Part shown: piece by piece, positions 39,801 through 44,869 of the stretch
How the letters are laid out: each line of letters opens with the position of its first letter
How positions within the stretch are numbered: position 1 is the stretch's first letter
Assembly (NCBI GenBank): GCA_039816955.1
Contig: JBCBWU010000004.1
Location: forward strand, 1-64,000
Length of the DNA stretch: 64,000 bases
Direction of reading: 5' to 3'
DNA from: Lewinella sp039816955
GTDB taxonomy: Bacteria; Bacteroidota; Bacteroidia; Chitinophagales; Saprospiraceae
Translations under genes and position numbers: made by a program
Notes under the pieces: generated by a model
The model's database searches: none
What the model saw: the letters and a program-made list of their open reading frames with translations, nothing else
Told to the model about the DNA's origin: nothing

Positions 39801-42800
39801 ATCCATAAATTGCTCGGCATCTTCGACCTCACCCAAATCCACTACTTCAAACGGTAGGGAAACCGAATGGTAAACGCATTGTACAGGCTGATCAAAAGCG
39901 GAAGTCTTGATATTGCTTCGCAGTATGGAATGATGTTCAGTTAGCGCCTGCCAAGCCTGCTGAAACACTTTAGTATCAAGCTCGGGGTTGAAATCCACTA
40001 GCAGTTGCTCCCGGTAGCTGATGCTGTCCTGATCTAATAAAGCATGGAAGAGCAGCCCTTCCTGTAGCGGACTAAGCCGATAAATATCCTGTAGGTTTGT
40101 AGCGCTTGGCTGCGCCAAAAAACGGTCTAATTCAGAATAGTTGACAAAATCTTGTAAACCGAAATCAGATGGTGTCTTGTGCGAGTCTGATTGCTGAATA
40201 TTGTAGGCTACAATTGTACGCAAGTGCTCAACAAACTGCTGGCTTAGCTGCTCAATGGTCTGCTCCTGATACTCTTCGCTAGAGAAATTCCAGTACATCT
40301 TCAGGCTTCCAGCCTGTAGCAAAGCATGAATTTCCAGCTTATTGGGGACCGGGTAATCATCGGCAATAGGAGCCCCCATCGATTCCTTGGCAGGCCGTAA
40401 TTTTTGATTGGTTTGTTGTAAAGCATTATCGGCCGATCCCAAATAGTTAAAAGTGACCTCCCAAGGTGTTTCCCTAAGTTGCTCTCGAATTTTAGGATCG
40501 TCGGAATAGTATTTGAGACAACCAAAACCTAATCCCTTTCGTGGGGTTTTCCGCAACTGTTCTTTAGTAGCCTTGATGAGTGTGCCAAGGGTGTAGCCTT
40601 CGGGCACGCGTAAAGGCACGGGAAAAATGCTTGTAAACCAACCAACTGTATCCGTAATATCTATTCCTTCCGCAATGTGCTCGCGGCCGTGTCCCTCTAG
40701 ACCAATTACAGTGGTCTGTTGTTCCGTCCAGTGATACAAGGCCAGGGCGAGTGCACTCAGGAGGATATCGTTAATGTCCGTGTTAAAAGCGGTATGAATC
40801 TCTTTTAGCAGTAACTCCGTCAAGTCTCGCTCTAGCTCGATGGTAATACCTTTAATCGTTGCCTTGGGTCTCCGTGAGCCCTTTTGGTCTACTGGAAGCG
40901 TACTTTTCTGAGCAATCGTCTCCAACCAAAATCGTTTTTCCATTTCCGGAATGGTGTGTTGGGCAAAATGCTGCAGTGCTTCACCCCACTGTCGATACGA
41001 AGTGGCTTTGGGAGGGGCGTCTCTAGTATCAGACACGTTCGTCCAACTCTCCAGATCATTCAGGAGGACCCTCCAGGAAATACCATCCGTTACCAAATGG
41101 TGTAGCACAATAAAAAGCCTGGCCCGTTCGACCTCCGCAGGTGTTTCGAAAAAGACAAATCGCGCTACCTCTCCGTTTTCAATTTCCAACTGGCTTTGGT
41201 ACCGAGCACAGTGAAGTTCCAGCTCCGAAGACCAGTTCGCGGCACTTTCTCCCTCCAGAGAGATTGATATCAACTCTCCTTGAAAATCACCGTACTCTTG
41301 TATCCACTGCTCGCCTTTCCTTCGAAAAGACATCCGTAAAGCATCGTGCCGATCGAACAGGTACGCCACCGCTTGCTTTAAAGATGCTAGGTCTACGTCT
41401 TTATCAATCTCCAGCAGAATAGATTGATTGAAATGACTCGGCGTAGGAGGATTCAACTGCAAATAATCTAACTGCATGGGCAGTAAAGGAACTTCGCCCC
41501 GCAAACGCCCTTGCTCTCCAACGACCGTCTGCTTTTTTTCCCGGACCGTCTTTGCCAACGCTCGAATAGTCTGAGCTAAAAAAAGATCTTTTGGGTGTAG
41601 TGAATACTGGTGTTTCTTCAGTCTACTCACCACCTGGATTACCATAATGGAATCACCGCCTAGCTCGAAGAAATTGTCGTTTACCCCAATCTGTTCCTGC
41701 TTCAGAACCGCTTCCCAGATTTGAACCAGTAAGGATTCCAGCTCGTTGGTTGGTGCTTCGTAGGTTTTTCGAATGATATCCGCTGCCGCAATATCGGGCA
41801 GGGCCTTACGATCCAGTTTACCGTTGGTGGTGAGCGGGAAGCTTTCCAACTGCACAAAGTAGTGCGGAATCATGTAGTCAGGAAGTTGGTCTTGCAACCT
41901 CTCCCGTAAATCCGCTTTGTCAAGACCTTCAGACTTCGCCGTGAAGTAAGCTAGCAGCAACTGGCGACCATCCAAGTCTTTTTTGACTACTACCTCCGCT
42001 TGAGTAATGTGCGGCACTTGGGCCAAGGCATGTTTGATCTCCCCTAGTTCGATTCTGTTGCCTCTAATCTTGACTTGATCATCATTACGCCCGATAAACT
42101 CAATGGTACCATTTGGCAACCAGCGTACCAGATCACCCGTCTTGTATAAGCGTTGCCGACCAAGACCCGTTATCTCCAATTCTTTAAAACGCTCGGCGGT
42201 CAACTCAGGGCGATTCAGGTAGCCTTTGGCCAGCTGTGCACCAGCGATAAATAATTCGCCAATAATGCCGATTCCCGTCTGCTGGTGCTGCTCATTCAGC
42301 ACCAATAATTGCGTATTGCTTACTGGCCCGCCAATGGAGACAACTGAATTGTTTCCAAAGCTGTCTAAGGGCACTTGCCAGCAACTTACGTCAATAGCGG
42401 CTTCCGTTGGTCCGTACAGATTATAGAGCGGTATGTTCGCTCCCAAGGTAGTCTGGTACAACTGGATGTGCTGTACCTCCAGTGCCTCACCACTGCACAA
42501 GATCCGCTTTATGGGGTGTGACTCCCCCTTTTCCCAATCCAACAAAAAGGTCTGCAACATGGATGGGACAAAATGCAGAGTAGTTACCTTTTCCTTGCGG
42601 ATCAATTCGGCTAAGTAGGCATTATCTTGATGCCCCCCCGGGCGACTGATCACCAGCGGCACACCAGCTAGCAGTGGCCAGAAAAACTCCCAAACCGAGA
42701 CGTCAAAACTGAAGGTGGTTTTTTGCAAAACGACATCTACATCTTGCTGGAGCTGAAAGTAGTCTTGGGTCCACAGCAATCGGTTCAGTAGACCTGCATG

Positions 42801-44867
42801 CGCGTTCATTACCCCTTTCGGGCGCCCCGTGGTGCCAGAGGTATAAATCACGTAAGCGAGATCAGTTGGCACAAGCTGCGGCAAATCCAGTGACTCATCT
42901 ACATTTCCACTAGCCAGAACCGTATCAATCTCTATCACTTCCGTTTCCAGAGCGTGCAGGTTCGGCGCAGATACTTGATCCGATAATAGCAGTTGGATAT
43001 TGGTATCGTCAAGGAGGAAAGCCTGCCGTTTTGTGGGATAGCCAGGATCAATCGGAACATAGGCCAGGCCTGCTCGCAAAATCGCCAGAAGTCCCACTAC
43101 CATTTCAAAAGATCGTTCCAAACAGATGCCTACGATTTTACTGTCCTCATTTGATTTCGACAAAAGATACTGTGCTAACTTCCGAGATGCCCGCTCGAGT
43201 TTGGCGTAAGTCATTTGCTCCCCTTCAAAGCGCAAAGCAACCGTCCCAGGTCGGTTTTTTGCGTGCTGGAGAAAATAATCTATCACAGTGACCTGATTCG
43301 GGTATTCCACTTCAGTGGCAGAAAAGGTTTTCAGCGCCTCTGCTTCCGTAGTGGAGAGCATGGTGTAGCTGCCAATCGAGCGAGTAGGATCGTGAACGAT
43401 TTCCTGGATTAAGGTTTGGAAATGCTCCATCATCCGTTCAATACTTTCCTGCCGGAAAAGCGCAGTACTGTATTCGAACTCAACATCCAGGCCTTGGGTG
43501 TCCTCCGCCAGATTACAGCTCAAGTCAAACTTAGTCGTGCGACGCTTATGCTCTAAGGTTTCCAACTGTAGATTGGCCAGTTGACTAGACTGATTGGCCT
43601 TCTTATAGTTCTGAAAGGCGAACATCACTTGGAAAATGGGATTTCGACTCAAATCCCGCTCCGTGATGACCTCCTTCACGATCTTTTCAAAGGGTACTTC
43701 CTGATGTTCAAAGCCATTCCAAACCGTAGTTTTCAATTCCTGCACAAAGTCTAAAAATGGCTGTTCTGGCGCTACGCTGCTCTTGAGCGCAATAGTATTG
43801 ACAAAGTAACCAATCAGGTTTTCGGTGTTACCAAGATTACGATTAGCGACCGGGGTACCCACACAGATGCTGTTCTGCCGCGAATAGCGTTGTAGTAAGA
43901 TTTTGAAAATAGCCAACAGGATGACGTATAAGGTAGTCTTGCCTTCCTGGGCCAACTGCTGCAAGCGCGTCATCAAAGACACGTCGATTCTAAACTGTAC
44001 GCTATTCCCGGCCGTGCTTTGGGATAATGGGCGGGGACTGTCTGTTTTCAGATCAATTGGCGGTGTATCCTCTAACTTTTCTATCCAATATTTAAGTTTT
44101 TCATCCCATTGCTTTTCCCGAAAACTTTGCCGTTCCCAAAGTGCATAATCAATAAACTGCACCGGAAGTGAAGGGAGTGCTTGTTCGGGTTTTTGCCCCA
44201 GCCGCTGGGCGTACAAGTTCGCGAACTCCCGCACAAATATTGGAATCGACCATCCGTCAGAGGCAATATGATGCATAACGAGAATCAAGTACCGAGTCGC
44301 TGGTTCTTGCTCCACAATGCCCATGCGCAGCATGTAATCGCTGGCTAGATCAAACGGTTTCTTGATTTGACGTTCAATCAATTGATGCAGCCCCTGCTCG
44401 TCCAAGTCCGAGGCTTCTAGGACCCCATCAAAGACCCAATCATCGCTGGGGATAACTGCTTGAAATACACTACCCTCCTCTTCCTGATATACCGTTCGCA
44501 ATACTTCGTGCCGCTCTACCAGTTGTTGGGCTACCGCCTGCAATACATCCATATCCACCTCTCCCGTAAGTTTGAGTACGGCGGAAAGATGATAATTGGT
44601 ACTGCCGTGTAGTTGGTCTAAAAACCAGAGTCGTTCTTGATTAAAGGAAAGTGGAATTTGGGCGGGACGTAGAGCGGGGATGAGCTTCTCCGTTTCTTCT
44701 TTGGTGAGGCGTGCTCGCAAAAAAGCAATAATCTCGGGCTTGCGCGCCTTCAGTTCTTGCAAAAGCGCGGCCGGTACGGAGTCCCCGTTAAAATGTAGCT
44801 CTAGATTGTCCCCCTTAAGGGTCAAGTGAACATCTTCTTCTTGTAGTTTTTGGAGTAAATGTTCCAT
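24888..44867 (-). CDS. NRPS-PKS 4: 6659-aa hybrid megasynthase, four NRPS modules plus KS-AT-KR-ACP
   Basis: Giant hybrid synthetase, 6659 aa. Order: TubC docking domain (1-~55), C-A(Ser)-PCP-E (to ~1555), C-A(Thr)-PCP (~1590-2620), C-C-A-PCP with a degenerate A domain (~2650-4110), C-A(Phe)-PCP (~4120-5140), then KS-AT-KR-ACP (~5167-6640). Carrier serines lie at ~1072, ~2572, ~4071, ~5106 and ~6598. All five condensation-type C domains and the E domain retain HHxxxD; the fourth C has HHAIVDATS, with Ala in place of Gly. The KS has Cys ~5337 (TACSSS), EAHGTGT and KSNVGH. The AT has Ser ~5780 in GHSLGEY and HAFHS, typical of malonyl-CoA. The KR has TGASGGMG and the Ser/Tyr pair. The C-terminus ends NTNQIRL, a probable docking tail. 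It starts 2 nt after the PKS 3 stop and ends 4 nt before NRPS 5. No frameshift was found. Confidence 0.96.
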   Translation of the reverse strand: MEHLLQKLQEEDVHLTLKGDNLELHFNGDSVPAALLQELKARKPEIIAFLRARLTKEETEKLIPALRPAQIPLSFNQERLWFLDQLHGSTNYHLSAVLKLTGEVDMDVLQAVAQQLVERHEVLRTVYQEEEGSVFQAVIPSDDWVFDGVLEASDLDEQGLHQLIERQIKKPFDLASDYMLRMGIVEQEPATRYLILVMHHIASDGWSIPIFVREFANLYAQRLGQKPEQALPSLPVQFIDYALWERQSFREKQWDEKLKYWIEKLEDTPPIDLKTDSPRPLSQSTAGNSVQFRIDVSLMTRLQQLAQEGKTTLYVILLAIFKILLQRYSRQNSICVGTPVANRNLGNTENLIGYFVNTIALKSSVAPEQPFLDFVQELKTTVWNGFEHQEVPFEKIVKEVITERDLSRNPIFQVMFAFQNYKKANQSSQLANLQLETLEHKRRTTKFDLSCNLAEDTQGLDVEFEYSTALFRQESIERMMEHFQTLIQEIVHDPTRSIGSYTMLSTTEAEALKTFSATEVEYPNQVTVIDYFLQHAKNRPGTVALRFEGEQMTYAKLERASRKLAQYLLSKSNEDSKIVGICLERSFEMVVGLLAILRAGLAYVPIDPGYPTKRQAFLLDDTNIQLLLSDQVSAPNLHALETEVIEIDTVLASGNVDESLDLPQLVPTDLAYVIYTSGTTGRPKGVMNAHAGLLNRLLWTQDYFQLQQDVDVVLQKTTFSFDVSVWEFFWPLLAGVPLVISRPGGHQDNAYLAELIRKEKVTTLHFVPSMLQTFLLDWEKGESHPIKRILCSGEALEVQHIQLYQTTLGANIPLYNLYGPTEAAIDVSCWQVPLDSFGNNSVVSIGGPVSNTQLLVLNEQHQQTGIGIIGELFIAGAQLAKGYLNRPELTAERFKELEITGLGRQRLYKTGDLVRWLPNGTIEFIGRNDDQVKIRGNRIELGEIKHALAQVPHITQAEVVVKKDLDGRQLLLAYFTAKSEGLDKADLRERLQDQLPDYMIPHYFVQLESFPLTTNGKLDRKALPDIAAADIIRKTYEAPTNELESLLVQIWEAVLKQEQIGVNDNFFELGGDSIMVIQVVSRLKKHQYSLHPKDLFLAQTIRALAKTVREKKQTVVGEQGRLRGEVPLLPMQLDYLQLNPPTPSHFNQSILLEIDKDVDLASLKQAVAYLFDRHDALRMSFRRKGEQWIQEYGDFQGELISISLEGESAANWSSELELHCARYQSQLEIENGEVARFVFFETPAEVERARLFIVLHHLVTDGISWRVLLNDLESWTNVSDTRDAPPKATSYRQWGEALQHFAQHTIPEMEKRFWLETIAQKSTLPVDQKGSRRPKATIKGITIELERDLTELLLKEIHTAFNTDINDILLSALALALYHWTEQQTTVIGLEGHGREHIAEGIDITDTVGWFTSIFPVPLRVPEGYTLGTLIKATKEQLRKTPRKGLGFGCLKYYSDDPKIREQLRETPWEVTFNYLGSADNALQQTNQKLRPAKESMGAPIADDYPVPNKLEIHALLQAGSLKMYWNFSSEEYQEQTIEQLSQQFVEHLRTIVAYNIQQSDSHKTPSDFGLQDFVNYSELDRFLAQPSATNLQDIYRLSPLQEGLLFHALLDQDSISYREQLLVDFNPELDTKVFQQAWQALTEHHSILRSNIKTSAFDQPVQCVYHSVSLPFEVVDLGEVEDAEQFMDDYLEADRRQGLDLSSAPLFRICLFKHPAYCRMLLSFHHIILDGWSLPLMLKELLKHYDDLSIGKEIQVQQPDNYGDFIKFIQTQHAQSARQFWQQYLEGIEKASLLPFAERLTDQYLGNSIFSTEKLVLDPQRSEDLKAFAKQNHLTINTIIQGAWAFLLAKYTNTQDVLFGVTVAGRPAELDRSQQRLGLYINTIPLRIKVAAGEEVTKWLEQLQLSHAEARGFQYEPLNEIKKHTSLQEAFFDSLIVFENYPISEVVSAQSQLQIQNVQLREETHYLLSIIVVVGEQVEVRFKYNERLDIFYVRQIMAHFEQVIQSWVTNDRALLQNVEYLTPEERDQLLIGNGNLQVTYPQHRTLVQLFLEQAQKTPDHIALTFGEKHLTYQSLDRLSNKLAHHLIQQDHIQPEELVGIYQWHSEWLIITILGILKAGGAYVPIDPDYPQERTDYIKNDSACRIIIGEEWLTEFRANLAEYPETTPQVAVQAENLAYIIYTSGTTGKPKGVQVEHRNVVRLFFNQKTLFDFTDQDVWTMFHSFSFDFSVWEIWGALLFGGRLVVVPKILAQDPFTFIPYLHKEGVTVFNQTPTSFFNLLSLPNLWEANHQLRYVIFGGEALRPQKLAAWKAKYPQVKLINMYGITETTVHVTYKEIGEEEIQNNTSNIGSSIPTLGCYILNDQQQLLPLGAPGEIFVTGAGLSRGYLNREQLTRERFVPNPFLSGQRMYKTGDIGKRLPNGEIQYLGRKDRQVQLRGFRIELPEIEYSLLSIPGIEYAVVTIVTNKLDEPDLVAYFTAEQKQDTNELRASLAQILPRHMVPSYFVQTEVFPQTASGKIDFALLPNPTITTEANTEELLGDAEVKMAEIWERVLNTSGVSPNDNYFNLGGDSIKAIRIASAVNRVFECKIGVAEVFTYPTIRQLLACIEDGESRSIQADFERRTRQELEEKKTEFFTTHPELETQVRALFPASEIQQGMIFHSLANPQVYHDQMVHFMRYPKKVFDKFSGAVQLLVEKHEILRTAFRFIEDELYQLVYETIDPDIHFFDLADKNEEAQLDFIKLRLRQEHDDPFVIETPGLFKFMVFALGEDNYCFCFNCHHAIIDGWSDASLNTELHNLMTRLAEEEHYRPRPLHSSYQDYVMQELFLLQSEEQFTFWQQELKAYRPFKFSLSETNPGRLRLEQIIDPSVVRDLAALSKELRVNIKHLYFSIFLQVLRYFSEHNDLTIGLISNNRLAAEDGDKVLGCFLNTVPFRMTLSPEDEWRKVLQLVDEKMIQLKNYDRYPFGKIIRDIRSRNQVVDRIDNVIFSFTDFHVYADANLKGAAPILSHKNQKKELGGVTNNSAFTFTVDTAATKTKVSIAADEAFIKQEEAELFLTLFVQFATSILMNQAYSTDDLGQFLKSLTPHPNNIGKADQTVGEKSTLEPCSSHQKRLWFIDNFEKDVLYKGGPVYHNVPLFINIPSHIAITDLQHAFSSLAALHEVLRTTFRLEEGQLFQSVIPASDFPADQLLVAQEDLQSNTDRLTNIPFELDEGVLIRAYYEHREKETHFLFLIHHAIVDATSLKLVKRDFLDLLHAPEQVGERTFRSYLSYSNQQLSRSQELDNLSFTYWREKLNDLPVLYFKTDQERVPIHVYEQSTLKQVLTLDDSYTAFAEEHQVDIRQICLAACKMALAKLTGQDDIVIGTMVDLRDEQTKHTVGPIDNLVVLRSAVEQELSLLEIGRAICQTDEEANKHKQIAFERLVDHLKPQIDKSRTALFDVLFAHRFQETEQGYSNVANRGWGKYDFNLCVEETTDLLNLQLAYNKLYFETDTARKLLKLIASLIQRLVETPNVLLKEVPLLRQEEQETILTANAHEIEEVPAKPIPAVLLEQLTKAAPEKAAVVFEEEVVTYQELYQRSNQFASFLIQSFDLQKGDRVAICLPKDISQLTALFGVLLSGAAYVPIDPTWSEKDRQVVRNAAAYKGLIDQEFWEEYSSNVKDNGASSAPDVNIQSSDLAYLIYDLTKAGHPQVFSGTHQSVEAMAACYSHDFNLSSNDSWAYAHSLDFAFSVVEIFTCLLNGGTLNIVPSVVTEDGALLGEFVNEKGITTLFQSSSSFDRFAKSASAVNSLRYLFVGDGEGNPAVAKLWSVQNAQVQLIQLIGTPKSSMCGAYTTIVAGSSKLSGAAKSMALANCYVLDANQMMLPLGRPGELYLAGPVIAETSLDSSTRSNDDYYRNPFRNSGLMLRTGLNVRWLPDGELEFLGYRHEQNKIRGYYVEQREIAQQLWQFRGVEHAFIRFVQSQTGNGILAYLTSSLAVDKTELATFLQSRLPEYLQPELIEVLDQMPLNRHGKVDDTVLPGLEDQERSVTTFVAPESEVEKQIAAIWQKVLKVSPVGVRDNFFDLGGHSLKVVQIINRIKTQLGYDIGIKEVFDNPTVQGIANRLSENQQTPISKQPIADSYPLSAIQRRIWVLSQFAGASKAFNVSINLELRGRLNISALEYSFQAIVARHEILRTHFAVDASGAVRQSVVPAVSFSLNRLTGQQAGIEEDELKEKARSASDFVFALDQAPLLRATLLQPTGERAILVITLHHIICDGWSLEILAGELLEFYNNFASGILLQKEPLAIQYKDYVAWGQSAEQQARLQQQEAFWLAQFATAPVPLNLPSFTTRPAVKTYRGITKSYHFSAPFRRAANVLVQRYQVTLFNVLLAGLNGLFYRYTNQRDITLGVPIAGRNHPDLEQQVGPYLNTLAIRSRFEEGDSFEDLLQILRQELLVAYANQDFSFDALVDQLNPARDSARSPLFDILVVLQNQQNTGLRQQGQFQGLEVKPLADVRRRESQFDMTFSFMQREEEIRLDLEYNSDIYDPLLIEQLVAHFENFIEFVAQEPASKLTQVPFLTELDRSMATPTIDRPDSATHFGETITSLFAAQVRQSLDETAVVVGGKRLTFQDLDHLSSQLAHFLLAKYEIGVEDVIAVKMERNEWLVISFLAILKAGGAYLPLDPNLPEQRLLFMTKDSHCVGLVDDLLVQEFIEQQEQYALHSPAVETTEGQLAYVIYTSGTTGQPKGVAIEHRGIVNTIVTQIEKFGVSPVDNCLQFANQSFDASIWEMLISLLGGATLCIIEEQSKYSIRHFLNFIQDNEISWATLPPVFVEILPVPELKGLKTLITAGDRAPLAQAKAFARAGKYYNAYGPTETSICATVFHGDMVDKVPIGTAIKHAEAYVLSDHLELQPIGVPGELYVGGPGLARGYLNQVEQTATSFIPHPFAAGQRLYRTGDLVRWLPDGNLEFLGRIDDQIKLRGYRIEPKEVEQALVGEPNIQQAVVLVRQRGKDKLLVAYLVAEEVLDTSIVKANMSNVLPAYMIPDVLSQIPAIPVTPNGKVDKAQLPDIAERVVAPGARIPSSNVLELELAQIVADCLSIAEEEIGIHDNFFDLGANSIQLIRILNLVNEKFNLDLSAVTLFQYSNIYEAVQHITASTDQDLIATLDPASSSTIQLPQGDIAVIGMAGQFPKSEDLQAFWKNLLEGNELIRHYTEQELKELGVDLERINNPAFVKAQSIVDSAEQFDYHFFGYTKDEAMLMDPQTRMLHQQVWTCIEDAGYTLAKLPQAVGLFLAASDNLNWRIHAATNTSDEVTPFRVSQISDRNFAGTLVSYALDLKGPSYLINTACSSSLVSVHMACQSILSGESSVALAGGVKIDSNANMGYFYQQDMIFSPDGSCRPFDANSAGTISGEGAGVVLLKPLEKAIQDRDNIYAVIRSSATNNDGNRKVGFSAPSYQGQVECLEKAYRQAQIPTSSISYIEAHGTGTKLGDAIEIEALNQVFQHDTDHQCAIGSVKSNVGHLDTAAGIAGFMKAALAVKTAWLPQTLHFQTSNPNLNFANGPFSVDKELRKWELPAATPRRAGVSSFGIGGTNAHVVLEEPPEVPFSESKRRYQFLTYSAKSGKAVTAFEHKLATFFAQIAAEQIADAVYTLNSGRTSFGKRNFLVFRGQDEVQDQLLLGKSAIAPTIKKGTRLAFLLQGQGGQHYQMAHDLYGHEPVFRDYVDQGLAYLKEKTGKDYAPIIGYTLKDAPSVDLIHQTGNAHVLLFIVEYAVARLLMSWGLQPDLLVGHSLGEYVAACLSGVFSFEDGLLMLLSRAELVKKVEPGKMIMIECPLDEVEDLLTDKISVALINTENTAVLSGRPKDIDDFANQLEERQITFRALKVEHAFHSYMMDHLVEEYLDAISGVTFSQPTIPMISGVTGEEVTPELMTNPGYWARHLNSTIHYATALKTTFEKGSFVFIEIGPGKILTNFLREHSLFVPTEHLVFSSLQSHQKEEDDDAFLLKTVGRLWSLGLNVDWEGFYQAEELRKITAPTYCFDKYQLPARVDLQAKLKAGGWATGTPAISDRYENWIYEPQWKQARPVPTDTQAAWTIVLAGQDEFSKELVSLLDEDNTWIIYLHWDELQHPSGKQALVADPINIAELRQVFAFLGEDLMQEKGRLICSWTVGMEQQVAPAHLLQEAQNRGYYTILNCMRLLAEKGAVQLDIVFISNGIFSILGTEHLQPEKATALGALKVIPKEYDEVNTLCIDFALTDLQNDLSLVQRVYEQISCVGVEEVIGVRGRRTWVPSFARIPAVPKEEELALQRGGVYLITGASGGMGQAFSEYLSSVYDAHLILVGRSSPSSGLPHSSAVFVQNNLADSVSLSEEIAKALQQLGQTSIDGVIHAAGVADYAGFIKDRIVEDCEEIFLPKVSGTVNLFKSTVDYWPSFFVNCSSLATIVAPYGQVGYVAANLFQNHFAQAQTGTTKMVSILWDVWKEQGMAIKNIERFNTESAKTHIKVGMTNEQGLQILVEALQQDVPQLVVSIRSLEAMIAFARENTIDKAVEQVEEESVLLLDLNRLDLSTPYEEPQTEVEEKIQDIWQAFFGYQQVGVNDSFFELGGDSLKAISILKKINAAFDLEIGLKELFDKSTIRLLATEIELALRINDISPTDKEENNTNQIRL
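24891..29370 (-). other. PKS module KS-AT(malonyl-type)-KR-ACP following the Phe module
   Basis: One round of polyketide extension inside the megasynthase. KS active-site Cys near 28,855, AT Ser near 27,528 and HAFHS near 27,235 (malonyl-type), KR nucleotide motif near 25,945 and Tyr (VGYVAAN) near 25,535, ACP Ser near 25,074. No DH or ER is visible between AT and KR beyond the KR structural subdomain. The predicted chemistry is addition of a C2 unit to Phe and reduction to a beta-hydroxy acid, i.e. a statine-type residue. Confidence 0.88.
29450..32510 (-). other. Module C-A(Phe)-PCP
   Basis: Condensation motif HHIICDGWS near 32,095. A-domain A3 motif YTSGTTGQPKG near 30,680. The pocket reads DAWTIAAICK, identical to the GrsA phenylalanine code (blocks FDASIWEM, ATLPP, LITAGD, NAYGPTETSIC). 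The carrier motif is DLGANSIQL, with Ala instead of the second Gly. Confidence 0.92.
32540..36930 (-). other. Anomalous module C-C-A(degenerate)-PCP
   Basis: Two condensation domains in series: the first ~36,925-35,640 with FPASEIQQGMIFHS and HHAIIDGWS, the second ~35,575-34,260 with HHAIVDATS. An adenylation-like domain follows (~34,240-32,790) in which nearly every nucleotide-binding motif is lost, and then an intact carrier domain (DLGGHSLKV, Ser near 32,653). The reading frame stays open, so this is a maintained protein segment and not a frameshifted remnant. Confidence 0.88.
32790..34240 (-). other. Degenerate (pseudo-)adenylation domain
   Basis: The fold is recognisable (LSGAAYVPIDP, GRPGELYLAGP, GKVDDTVLP), but key motifs are gone. 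The A3 P-loop YTSGTTGxPKG reads IYDLTKAGHPQVF (~33,800). Core Asp235 of the FDASVW block is replaced: LDFAFSVVE. A5 YGPTE reads LIGTPKS (~33,385). A7 YRTGD reads LRTGLN. A8 has GYRHEQNKIRG. The A10 lysine (HGKVDD) remains. Activation of an amino acid is therefore unlikely. Confidence 0.87.
37010..40110 (-). other. Module C(DCL-type)-A(Thr)-PCP
   Basis: The condensation domain begins LSPLQEGLLFH, the signature of domains accepting a D-configured donor, which suits its position right after the E domain; its catalytic motif is HHIILDGWS near 39,693. The A-domain pocket reads DFWNIGMVHK, the canonical threonine code (FDFSVWEIW, FNQTP, VIFGGE, NMYGITETTVH). The carrier motif is NLGGDSIKA. Confidence 0.92.
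40130..44867 (-). other. Module TubC dock-C-A(Ser)-PCP-E (D-Ser)
   Basis: Docking domain, condensation domain (HHIASDGWS near 44,270), A domain with code DVWHLSLIDK (serine), carrier with ELGGDSIMV near 41,651, then the only epimerization domain of the pathway (~41,500-40,200): HHLVTDGISWR near 41,100, EGHGRE, VGWFTSIFP and FNYLG. The carrier has the GGDS form often paired with E domains. Predicted residue: D-Ser. Confidence 0.92.
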
Positions 44868-44869
44868 GT